A stretch of DNA of 64,000 nt from Mycteria americana (Eukaryota; Chordata; Aves; Ciconiiformes; Ciconiidae). The position numbers were made by a program, and so were the translations under genes. The notes under the pieces were generated by a model. It ran no database searches, was not told the origin of the DNA, and saw only the letters and a program-made list of their open reading frames with translations. Positions 11,861-24,100 of the stretch are shown here, one piece after another. The stretch is from the NCBI RefSeq assembly GCF_035582795.1, contig NC_134370.1, forward strand, positions 29,747,501 through 29,811,500, written 5' to 3'. How positions within the stretch are numbered: position 1 is the stretch's first letter; every line of letters begins with the position of its first letter.

Positions 11861-14800
11861 ATGGTACTAGACAAAAATGCATACAGTAACCAGAGCACAC
11901 AAACATTTCTACTGATTCCCATTCATAGATGGAATATGGAATAGAAAATTTCCGTCTCACCAAAAGATCTTCAGGTTTATAGACGTAGTCGCAATCTCAC
12001 AGTTTCATTATGATACTCTTTGTTTTTTTCAAGCCCTTTGCCCTGAAACAAACTAAAAGTCTCAGGATTTTTTCCAGATTTGTAAATAAATAAATTTGGG
12101 TTCTTAAGGCAAACATCTATTACTGTGTGCTACTGACATTGTAAGTAGCATACCAGAAATGCTGCCTTGCAATTTTTTGAATGAGTTTTGAAACTTTGTG
12201 TTCAGAGGAAACTCTGGGGAATGTCAGCAAAACCTCACAAGATGTGCAGTGCAGGATATCACACCCCCCCCCATCTTTGTTTTGGCTTTATTTTCTAAAA
12301 TTTATTAAAATTATTAGGCTAAGAATTGATTCATAACCAACTAGAAAAGAATAATAAGGGTTAAGAGGACTCTGCAAACAATTTTCATATGCATAAATAT
12401 ATATATATTTGTCCACATACTTTTTCTACAGCATAAGGAATTTTTCCTATCACTTTCTCCATCTCTAAACAAGTATTTTGATATCCCAGGATGCTTGAAA
12501 GCACCTAATCGTGATGATACCTTGATATGAGATAGATGAGCTGAAGGTGCTTAGAATAATTAGGCTGTAAACTTTCAAGATAGTATCATGGAGCTTGGTA
12601 CAATTATTGTTATAAACTTTCAGATATATAGGGCTAAGTGCACAACTGACTCATGTTATCTATGCCATTGTTTTTGCAACAGAATGCGTATCATGAGAGT
12701 GAAACGCAAGTAATATCCTTTTTAAAAGCAATTTTTTAAGTCACATGCAGGATTATAAAAGTTTAAAAAGAGAAAAAAGATAGTCTTTTAATGATCCTTC
12801 CAAAATTATTAGTAATAAAGACATATGCACCTAGTGGTTTCTTATTCCCCACATTCTTTGTGACTGATAGCCTACTCACTCTCTATTGGAAAATAGAGAA
12901 GAACCACCAGAGAGTGCTAAACCAACCCAGGCACTTCTGCTAGAAGTTGATGTGTAACAACTTTGTCTTTTCTGTGAGGGCAAATTTTTACCCAAATTTT
13001 ACCCTAGTGCCAAATGGCACTAGGTCTAGCTAAGAACTAAAGTGGGACTTGTGAAGTGTAATAATCTCATTTTGACAGCAACAAGTCAAGAACACTTAGC
13101 AACAAGAACACTTTTAGCAAAGAGAAATGTCAGGACTAAGAATGTCACACCTTACCTGTTGTACTGAAACACGCAAAAACGACTAAAACTAACAAAAATC
13201 CCTCCTGAATATGATCTGGTGTGAGTGTTTGCAATGTGAATTAAGACTATAAAATTCAAAATTTGGTTCTTAAGGATTAAGAATGATAATTTTCTCATTT
13301 CTGCAATGCAGAGTATTCAAGTTATGCTTATCACAAAAATCACAGTACTCCAGGAAATGGACCAGCAACACTAGATCTTCTCAAGGAAGCAGACCCAGTT
13401 TTAGTTCTGTAAAGGGAAACTGAAGCCTGCAGCTCTACTAGGCAGGGAAGGAGAAGGGCAGAACTACCAACTATTCTCTTTACCATCCTAAGTCCTACCC
13501 TACATGGATACATAGCATATCCACGGGTTTAGCTCATTGCTAAACATGTGTAAGAACTGCTCTTAGGGTATATCTCTTTCTTCTTCCACTCCAATATTTT
13601 CTCATCCCTTGGTTCTTTTTCTTTTTCCTTCTTCCAGCTTTACCCACTAATGGATTTAAGGAGTGCCTTAATTTCCTAAATTCTTATCAATCATAGATTC
13701 CGTTTCCTAGGCAGAGGACTGTTTCCTGTTTCTGAGGTTGACAGCTTACAGGGTTCCTGCTACTGCTCCTTTCTTATGTCCACAATCCACATTGCTTGTA
13801 AACACCAGTGTTGCCTTTGACCTCTCAACAGTTAGCTAAGAAGTCAACCAGAAAACAGAGCAGACCTGCCATAACCAAAAACCTATCAACTGTTGCTATC
13901 AACTCTTAAAAGAAAAAGCATTTGACCTGTACATATGAGAAGGTATAGACAGCGAAGTGAAAGAAGATCACATTTTCTGCTTTTGAAAATTAGTATTGAA
14001 ACTGGCACCCATCATAAACCAACTCCTCTTAAGACATCCTCTTTTCTGTGTCTTTAGAAATCTTGGCTAATGAGAAAACTAATGGTAAGTCTACACCGCA
14101 GTTTATTATTAACCACTTCCCAATTGCTACCAATGGCTTAGCATCCCAACAGCAACAGTCAGAGAACAAGGCATTTGGAGGTTTTGGGTGATCAGTTCTA
14201 TTTTGTTACCTCTTCACCTCTGCAGTACCATAAAATATGTCATTGGGATTCTGTAAGTCTTTAGAAGCAAGGTCAGCAAAGTGATTGCAATGTGTAATTA
14301 TTTTTAAGACACATACAGACATTCCCACGCAGCTGGCATGAATGTTTTGCCAGGACTCAAGTGGGAGTCCTGCCAGTAAGTTCAGTAAGCACAGACCTAT
14401 CTCCTTAGAAACTAAAATATTCTCTACACGGACAGAAAACTAGAATACAAAATTCATTTCCAGATTTTGAATTCACAAATATTTGACCCTATTCAAAGCT
14501 GCAGGTTTCATTTTTACAGTGTTTACAACATTGAAATACTGTAAGCAATAAAATCTTATTTTACGTAATACTAGGAATTTACTTATCCTACCAAACAAAG
14601 CAAAATACAGAATAGTCAATGGATCTTTTTTTAAAGGTTAGATGGTCCTTTGATGTAAAGAAGTGTGAAAAAGAATATTGGGTGTATTGCTCCCAGCTGC
14701 ATGACCTTACCACACATACAAGGGGCAATTTCCTTGTAGTCACAGAATAGTGAGACAGTTGTAGCTGCTGCAGAGACATTTGAAGAAACTGCAGCAAAAA

Positions 14801-17800
14801 AAAGGAAACCTGCCTTTACAGTACTCTATGTCAAGAGTCAGGCCAAGTATATAGAAATATATAGGTCTGGCTGTATTCTGATTTCTCATGCCAAGCAAGC
14901 TTGGGCAAATTCTAAGACAGATTCATACATCATGTAACTGTGCTGAGCTTCCAAGTGATAGTTTAAAAAAAAAGCTAGAAAAGTCACATAAGAAGGGTAA
15001 GGGGAATACGTGAGTTAACAGTGGCCTACATCGGAGCAGTGAAAACAAAACATTTATCCTAAAGATATTAAGAGATCAAGGTCTATAAAAACATGATCTA
15101 TTGAGATAAAAGAATAGCTAGTGTTTCAGAGGGATGACTGATCGCAGTTCTTGCCGAGAAACCTGACTAAATAGTTTTAAAATACAAGCAAATACAATAA
15201 CACTTAATGCACGCTCAAGTGAGAAACAAAATAGTGGTGCATTTTTTCTGTAGGCTCCACTTAGATAGATACATATGCCCACTGAAAAAATGTTGAAGAA
15301 CAGCTGCCTCAGAACTTCACAGCAGCCCTAGCCCCAGAAATTTTCAGCTGTCAGTGCCTAAGGGTAACTTTTCAGTGCAGCTAGGTTTACAATGAAACAA
15401 ACAACAGATCCTGTTTCCAGGGTTACAATTATCGGCTAAATAAATAGCATTTTTTAAACTTATCTACTAAACACATCAGTGGCAAAACCACAATTGCTTA
15501 AGATAATAATGAACCAAATACAGGTGTGTCTGCATGCAGCCAGTCATTTCTGGAAGAAAGTACATTCAGGAGGTGGAGTAGAAATGAAGCAGGATGATTG
15601 GAGAAGCGCAACACACTCCCAGGAATGTGACTTCAAACTGAGCAAAGGAGAGCTGCAGTGCCCCTTTGCTGCAATGGGAACGATTTATTCTCTGAATGTT
15701 TCCTCTCTCCCACCCTCCCTGCAACAATTAATCTCTTTTTCTTCTGCAGTATCTTTCCCTACATGTAGTTTGAGTCATTCAACTCTCTCATGTTTTAATA
15801 TAAAGTATATTAAAAGTTTAATAAATAGCAGATGGCTTCTCAGAGGTAGAACTCATGCTCATGTTATTAGACAGCTCAATCCTCTTATAATTTCAACCAC
15901 AGCTTTTTCAGCAACTTCAATGAGAACAAAATTGAGATCCTTGGAAGACTACTTCCTCAGTGCACAAAAAAATATTTTGCTTCAAATTTTTTTTTAAACA
16001 AAACAACAACAACAATCAGCTCCATTATAGAGCTGAAAATATGATTCAGTTCATTAAGAAAAACAGACTAACCAAGATACTGATCAAGTTCAGACATACT
16101 TCCTCCTCCTCCACCTGAAAAAGCTAATTTCTTTATCTGGAATCTGCTAGACTACATCTAAATTATAGAGAAACCACTGAGAAAATAATTTCTTTTGTCC
16201 AGAATACAATTTACTGAACTCAAACACTAATGGGTTCTTGCATCAAACTAAAATCATGTTTTTCACACTTACTTTCCCAAGATTATGGGAAAAAAAAATC
16301 CTTTATAATAGCAACTTCTGTTGAGATCCATGAATGACTACATGCAGAAAGGGGCAAAATCTCCTTGTAGAGTTTGTTAAAAGATTCCTAAACCTTCTAA
16401 ATACTCCTTAGCGAGGGTAAGATTGTTCAGATAACTTCGGTATGATATTCATAAATATTAATGTTTTTTTCTACATCAAACCCAAGTTTCACATCATTGT
16501 TTAAAGTACACTGAAATTTTAAATTATGCCAGATGCAAAATGATGGGGAGTTTTGATTTTTAGTGAAGTATGTATTTCTGTGTCAGTAGAGACATCGATA
16601 CAGCCTTTGTAATAAATAGCAACTCAGATAAGATTAACCTACAAGAAGCAAATGGCAACTTTCTCTACTTATTCCATTACCTGACTGTTTGCCTGTGGAT
16701 TTACTTTCAGGTGATAATACAAACATGCATTAATACAAACAGGTATTAATAACAAAATGGTTTAACATAATCACTTTTTTTTTACCTCACCCTCAATTAA
16801 CTCATGTCCATATAGTCAAAGGACTAACCTAAGGAAATGGTCATCTCAATTTTTTTCAAAAATGGTCATTGATTTTGGGTGCCCTACAACTAAAGATAAA
16901 ATGGAAGCACTCACCATCTCCACACAGGCCCTAGTGAATGTAATTTCTCATGATGTATCATCTTCTAGGGTAACTTATTTCAAATAAAACATTGTATAAA
17001 CAACAATTCTGACCTCTGATCGAAATTAAACACTGATTTTGGTTTATGATAATGATTCTACAAGGTGCAGCTTAACAGGGAAGACCCACAGCATTTAAGT
17101 TGGACATAGATCTGAGGGCTCTCAAATTCTGTGAATGAGTCTTCTGCTTCTTGAAAAGTTTGCTACACTGTGACAGCTTGATTAAATGACATGTTTCTCT
17201 ACCTTGCCTTTCTTCCACTACTATTAGCCCAATAATACCTATATAAATGTTTATAATAGAATAGCTTCTTCCATCATATGAATTGAAACAAATACACAAG
17301 TATAAAGCACAAAGACTGTATGAGGGTTTATAATGGTAATGCCAGAAAACAAACAAAAGTAAAAAAAAAACATTAAACCAACTGTACTGGTAAGATATTT
17401 TTAAAAGTAGATCAGTCCTTATCAGCAAATAACATGATTAGACTCTCTTTTCTAGCTGTACTCAATAGACAACACTGTTCTTTATCTAACCTAAGTACAG
17501 GAAAAACTTCTGTGAAGTAAAGCAATTAATAGCTGACTTCAAATATGAGTAAACTGTATTAGCAAAGCTCAGAGGAATTCAATTTTACATTTAATCCAGA
17601 CTAATTCATCCGACTCTCATTACCCTTAGCAAATTACCGTACAAAGCTTCTGCTTACAAAAAGATAAGTTAGCTCCCTTAGACTATGAAGGAAAATCATC
17701 CATCATAAGAAAGGGGACTACAGACTTAATAAAGCCTATTCTGTTAAAAGATAACATTAAAATGTGCTTGCTGCAATGTGTATATCTCCTAAGAGAAAAG

Positions 17801-18496
17801 GTTCCCACATTGCAGAGCTAAGTTTCCATCCTTGTGAGCAGACTGATAGTAAATCTGATTCATTTTGTCCTATTCTGGGCTTCATATCTGTTTTCATCCT
17901 TATGCTTCGGTACTGCTGGAATGAGAACAGCTGTGAATGGGCATGTTACTATCAGCACGTTCTTTAGAGGATCTGTACATGGGGTCTGATAGCAGTCTAA
18001 ATAAGTCTGCTCCTATTCTGAAGAAAGGAAAAATGGCAATTTCATAAATCTTCTGTCAGTATTTAGCATTTTATTTTCAGCAACATTTCCACCATCTGCC
18101 TCTGAATTCCATCTTCTTCATTCCACAAAAATGTATTCAAAGGGAATGCAAGCTGTAGCTTAAATTAAATTAGGTAATTGCATTTTTTTTTCCAATATAT
18201 GACTTTAGATTTTACGCAGAGGTTAAATTGTATTAACACTTCTGGAATCACATCACATGCAGTGAAAACAAAACGGTATCTTTCTCCTCTGTTCTCTTTC
18301 TTTTCCAGGCTCTAGCTTGCTATATTCCAAAGAAGGTTAAAGTTCAGGAGAAGGCAAAAATGATTTTAAGCTGCCTTAATTTTCCTCCAGGCCTAGACAC
18401 CCAAGCAGAAGTCATCTTTGTTTTGAACTACATTTCCAAGTTACCCTCAGGCTGCTTTGCACCTTAAGGAAGCACTGAGACAAGAACTGTTTCTTG
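11861..18496. other. Intergenic, AT-rich, no gene seen
   Basis: Contains a short AT dinucleotide tract near 12396-12410, a C9 run near 12264, a 22-base perfect palindrome at 13003-13024 and the longest open frame outside the CR1 (15479-15997, 172 codons). That frame has no recognised domain and no splice or promoter context. Nothing else was supported. Confidence 0.55.
13003..13024. repeat. Short perfect inverted repeat
   Basis: CCTAGTGCCA and TGGCACTAGG form 10-base arms separated by AA. It is probably a chance or slippage palindrome. No neighbouring gene suggests a role. Confidence 0.6.
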
Positions 18497-18535
18497 TGTT
18501 GGATATGGGGCCTGAGCCAGGTCCCATATCCAACA
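18497..18535. repeat. Strong short hairpin: 17-bp stem, 5-base loop
   Basis: The arms TGTTGGATATGGGGCCT (18497-18513) and AGGTCCCATATCCAACA (18519-18535) pair over 17 positions with a single G-T. The loop is GAGCC. It is intergenic, about 2.5 kb beyond the 3' end of DYDC1. No transposon termini or target duplications were recognised around it. The stem is on the short side for a pri-miRNA. Confidence 0.7.
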
Positions 18536-20788
18536 TAAGAATTCCTATAAAGCTGTAGAAGGCGATCAATGCACTAGGTCTATGCATATCAAATCCTGAA
18601 AAAATGGGAATTCCTATAAATAACATTTGAACAACTTACGTCTTCTGTACATAATATAACAGCAAAGGAATAGGTGAATTGCCATCTACCATTTTATTTT
18701 GACCCTTGCTAAGCAATTTTCTGATAAAAGTTTCTGTCCAAAAATTCAATTTTTATCTAGAAAGAGAATGGGGAATATGAACTGCAGGATCACAAAGAAA
18801 AAGTCACAGTTAAAAATAAGCTGAAACAAAATGACAAACAAAAGTTGTAGTTTTCATGGGTTGTAACTGACAGAGCCACCAGTGTGTTTATTTAGGATGC
18901 ACTCTAGTGGACACACATATAACAAAATCAAACAAAGATACAAATGTTATGAAAAGATGGAAAATGAAAGCCACATGTTGGAAGTAGTTATTAGAATTAT
19001 TTACTACTTGTTTTAAAATACTGTCATAACTTGAACATATTTCCTAATTAAATATGAAGGCTGTACAAAGGCTGAAATTTTCATAGTCAACATGATTGGA
19101 CATAAAATGTAAATGGACACAAGTTACTTACAATTTTTGAAAATTTTAATCTAAATAACAAGATTCAGTTATACATACTGGCTCAAAAGAGAAACTCCAT
19201 CTATTTATCCAGTTCCTTCATCCCTTTAAGATTGGCACAAGAAGCTGCTGTGCATACAGTGTTCACAGGTGTAATTAGAACTGTTGTATCTTAAAATGTG
19301 GCCTTAAAATGATACTAGTTTAACTGTTACTAATAAATATAATCATAAACTGTGACAAAATTGATTTAGTGGAACATCAATCATAAGGGCATATTCATTC
19401 CACAGAAAAGGTTCTTGACTGTCATAGAAATTGCAAACCTATACCGATGCAGAATAAACGTAGATAGCAAAGACTGACCACCTAGTCACAAAAGTAGTTC
19501 CATTTTTCGTTACTTAAAAAGTTACAAAACCATTTCTAATTATTTATACCTGGAAAGTGACATTTTTCCCTTTGGATTTTAAAGATGTTCATACAAGACA
19601 TGCTAATTAAAACCGTCCAAAAAGCAATATGGCAATAAAGAGGGCAACGGGATTTTTTTAATAAATGTACTTTATTATTTTTAAGGGAAAAATAATATAT
19701 TACTATACTAGAAATCAATAGTGCTTACCTTTTTAAAAATTGATAGGATTATGCCTAGTATAAGCCACATGAACAGAACAAGTTATTTAGAGCAGAAAAA
19801 TATTTATTACATGATTGACCTTTGCCTATTTGGTATATAGATATTTTTAACAGTTTGCCAAAGCTAGAAAAACCGTTAAAGCTAGTTATAATATAAACAA
19901 ATTAAAGTGAAATTATCCTAAAAATCTCTTTCATCCCAAAACTGAAGAATGCAGTGAATGCACTAACTATGCCCTGAATTTGTAATGAAGAGTATTTTCA
20001 TTATACAATATCGGCAACGACTTAATCGTCCAACTAACCTGTATTATTAGAAGACACTGAAATGCAAAGGCACGTTTTAACCAAGCAGCATAGGATTTCT
20101 TAATGCTGGTGTCTTTTCCATTTATAATGAACAGACACGGAACATTCTTGACAACCTGTACCAAGATATCAGTGATTACAGAACTTTGTTCTTATAAAAA
20201 TTAATGCAATCTTTAAGGACTATAAAACTTATTTTTATAGATAAATATGGATCAAGCTAAATATTCTTCAATATTTTTAGAAGTGAAGCTTTGAGAACTA
20301 ATAATGGTATTTAGTAAAGACAAAGATGTAGTTTATTGATTTGCAAACTCAAGACAAATGCAGGAAAGATTATTTTAAGACTTGACTAATCAAAACTGAT
20401 ATGCAGACACTTGCAGCTCACCTAATACCAGGTTATTATAAAGCCTAGAGCAAACACCTAGTGTTACAAAAAGCACCTCATGATTTCCAAGAGACACAAG
20501 ATCTTTTAGTACATCTGTCTACTGAGTCACATAGAGTTGAATTTATCTCTTCCGGATAAATTGAGAAATCTTCTGATTTGATTTTTGCATCTAGTTTGAT
20601 GTGCAGAACTCTTTCTCCATCTTCTAATCTATAGAGCATTCCCTCTTTCTATCAGAAACCATTCAAATTCTTGGGAAATCCTTTTTCAATAATATTTTAT
20701 TCTTTTAATATTGATTCAAATTATCATATTGTAGTCTCTACTCCAAAATAATCTTGACACATTAATTATATCTATAATGATTATGTTG
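18536..20788. other. Intergenic downstream of DYDC1, no gene seen
   Basis: Very AT-rich DNA beyond the DYDC1 3' end. A DYDC1 3' UTR may extend some way below 21066, but no single polyadenylation signal stands out. Confidence 0.5.
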
Positions 20789-20943
20789 TTACACTTCAAG
20801 AATCAATGGGCAATAAGTAGAAAATATATTTACTGCTTTCATTTCAATTGCAGTTTTCTTCCTCCGAGTCAGCCGTGCTAGCTACAATAGTTTAAGAACA
20901 AAAAGGAAGCATCATGTGCCAGAATTAACAGACTTTATACAAA
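20789..20943. repeat. Tandem segmental duplication, copy A (DYDC1 last-exon region)
   Basis: This segment and 21017-21175 are diverged direct copies about 228 bases apart. Shared blocks in order are TTACACTTCA, AGTAGAAA-TATATTTACTG, CTTTCA, a diverged exon body, AACAAAAA-GAA, TGCCAG-ATTAAC and ACTTT. On the minus strand both copies carry a T-rich tract and a short open stretch ending at an aligned TGA. Copy A has lost the splice-acceptor AG used in copy B, but has a nearby alternative (TTGTAG ending at 20882), which would put a 30-codon tail in another frame. Confidence 0.75.
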
Positions 20944-21016
20944 CACCCAGAAAGCACAGAAGCTGACCAACAGGTATGTAAATCAGTTCTATATATAAAA
21001 TACATAAATTAAGACA

Positions 21017-21175
21017 TTACACTTCAGGATCGGCAAGTAATGAGTAGAAAGTATATTTACTGCTTTCAGATCAGTTGGGAACTTTCGTGTTCTGATTCTG
21101 CCATGAGATCTGTTATACTCTAAAAACAAAAAAGAAATTATATCAGTTGCCAGCATTAACTGAACTTTGTAAAAA
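21017..21175. repeat. Tandem segmental duplication, copy B (contains DYDC1 last coding exon)
   Basis: This is the partner of 20789-20943. It contains the best terminal coding exon of DYDC1 (21066-21119, minus). Confidence 0.75.
21066..21119 (-). CDS. DYDC1: DYDC1 coding exon 5 (terminal, probable)
   Basis: Encodes [17 protein letters not shown] then TGA. The acceptor is a fine T-rich tract ending TTTTTAG, and phase 0 matches exon 4. The short acidic tail resembles the length, though not clearly the sequence, of the mammalian C-terminus. It lies in copy B of a tandem duplication; copy A (about 20881, minus) is a possible alternative last exon. Confidence 0.65.
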   Translation of the reverse strand, partial: SITDLMAESEHESSQLI

Positions 21176-24100
21176 GAAAAACAGAGGAAAAAAGAAAAAG
21201 AAAAACCCACATCACAGACAAGTCCGTATTCATCAATATAATTATCTATTCTTCCATTCAGTGAAATATGATGAAGTTTATCACCGGACTTTTATTATAA
21301 AATCCAGCAAGTCTGGATGAAGTATTATGATTCTGAGAACAGAACAGTTTCAATAGTACAAGTCTATATATTTTAATTTTATTGATCTGTTCTTAATTTG
21401 TAATTTAATTCAACAAACATATTACTGTAAAACCTGAAATAACATCACCAAAGGCCAATGTAATCCAACTTTAAACAACTTTTGGCATGAAAACTTGGAA
21501 GATGGCACATATAAGGAGAAGCAGGTAAGTTTACTACTCATTTTCACTTCTGGTTTTGCAATTCACTTATTTAAGAACACATAAAATATGCCTGAAGCCT
21601 CAAGAACACTTTTTAATATGTAATTATCAGAAAACTATAAAAATTTGGGCTATATAAGACCTTGAGAACTCATCTGATTTACCTTAGTGCAAAAAACACC
21701 TGTGAAAACCTGACCCTAAGAATCGTCCTAAGTATGTTCATAAATATATTTAGAGAGCACTTATAAAACAGGCTGTTATTAAAGTAACCTTAAGCATAAA
21801 TCATGTTAATAACACAATATAAATTCTGAGCTAGAATTACACTACTGATACCAGAAATTAAGTGAGCAAATTATTAAGGCTAATAAAGGAAAAAGGGTTC
21901 TGACAATGGTGTACTAAAACTAGTATATCAAAATCTCAAGTCATACCACTTGGAATACTCTAACTGGAAAAAATCAGACAGATATCAGTATCTTTATGAC
22001 CAGTGAATACTCATACAGCTGAGTGATTTCACAGGAGTTGGCAGTATCTGTTAAAGGTACTGCCATGGCTTATAGTAAATGAAGGCTGATTCATGGCCTC
22101 TCATTTCCTTGAACTGTCGAGTATAAAAGGAATAAAAAAAAAAAAAGAAAAGAAAAGAAAGCTGGGCATAGAAGATGTCTGAGGATAACAAGATAGAGCC
22201 ATAGTTGTAGTACTGAAAGCAGTACATTCATGTTGGCACAAGGCTCAGACAACGTGATTCTCAGCAGGTCCTAGCCTTAGTGAGCACTGGGTGTCCTTAG
22301 TATCTGGTCTTTTATTTTAAATGTTTGCTCAGGTATCTCTGCACAAGAGTGTGTTCTGCTGCACAAAAAATATACTTCACACCAACCAGAAAAATATAAA
22401 TAACTTCAATCATTCAAAAAGGAGTAATCTTTTGTGATTTAGTACATGTTGTATATAACTATCCATTCACATGCCAAAGGAAGGCTACCTCCTCTCTGAG
22501 AATACTCATACTTCCATTTTTAACACATTTGAATACAAAAGGGCATTTCAAATCTTGAGGACTTAGTCAGCCAACACCAGACAGTCTTTTAGAATGGCTT
22601 AACTTGTACCAGAGAACAGGCTAAGGACAGTTTGGAGGTTGTGGCCAAAACACCATCCCTTAAAACCATAGGAGAGAACCAGCACAGTCTTAACTGCAAC
22701 AGTTTTAACCTTCCATATGTCAGCACAGAAAAGCAAATCTGTAAGAATCAATCATTTCTAATCTCCCTGTTCTTTCTAAACACTTACCTCAAACTGTCCA
22801 TTCTCATCTAGCTCCTCAACTCTGGTCAGATTAGGCGCTCCAGGTCTATCTGTGAGTTCGGCTATCGTCTTTTCATTTTCCTATAGTAATGAAAACCAGT
22901 TTTCAGTTAAAAGTATTCCATGTCATGAATACTTATCTACAGAGACTATTTCAGATGTGTTAAAATGACATTATGTAGTAATATAAAGATAATACTTTAG
23001 ATGCATGCTATACAAATGTGTTAGTATGCGAATATGGCCTTTGTATGCTTGTTAAGACTCTTTGTATCAGTTTTTTTTAAATAACAGGAATTTTGGTCTA
23101 AATTTCTACATATTCGTTTTTCCTGTCACTTTCATACTGTCATCTTTCTACAGTTATGTTCTGTAGGTATTTTAACAGAGTGCTCTAAAAACGTACATAT
23201 CTCCAAAATATGACGTGCTCCACATCAATTTAAGAGATATTCACATTTAAAAGCTTTCTTGAGATAAACATGCCAATTATCAGTGTATGTTTTTACTGAA
23301 ATAGCATTAAAAGACCATACATTTACACGGACATCTGTATATGCATTCTTCTGTTAGTATAAATTCCTGTGCACCAGGACGTTTTCAGAATCAGAAGGCA
23401 TCCCAATTCCAAACCACAGTTCCTTTTCCAGGTACACCAAATGGACTTTGCGCTGACACACAGTAAAACAATACCATCTAGACACTTAAATTAGACACGC
23501 TTAAGTTATAATACTTTCTCATAAATACTGTCAAGGAATGTGAAAGCATCAACTAAGCTGACCTTACACTTAATTTTGCAATAAATTTATGCTCTGTTCT
23601 GAATATAAGCTAAATAAACCTAATAGAACAGACCAAAATTCAAGTATAAAGCCCAGACTGGAAGCATGGTGTTAGACATTCTTTCCCCATTTTCACAATT
23701 TTTTTTAAAATTATTTGTTTGTTCAACACCCATGGGCTTCTGCCTTGTGTTTCGTATTTAGTGCCTGCATCTGGAAAAGACAGCTGATTAACAGTATTTT
23801 CAAACCACGGACTAAGCTTTGGCTTAAACCTCTTGATCTTTCTGCTGCAACAGCATTTCGTCTTCTTCATTCTGCAGTTCCAACTCCTCACGTTCTTGTT
23901 CCAACTGACCCTGCAGTCAGTTTAAGAAAGGACAAATTAGAAGGAAAAAAACCCACATTCATCTTCCCCAGCCCACTGCTTACAATGTATTTCATGATTT
24001 AAATCTTAAATAAAATAAAAAAGGAAGCATAAAACATAACTTCAATGTTAATAACATAAAGCCCTTTCAGTATCATCTGACTAAACATTTTAATGGGTTT

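Noticed and set aside
11282-11944. 220-codon plus-strand open frame across the CR1
   Set aside because: It is antisense to the CR1 reverse transcriptase frame, which explains it fully.
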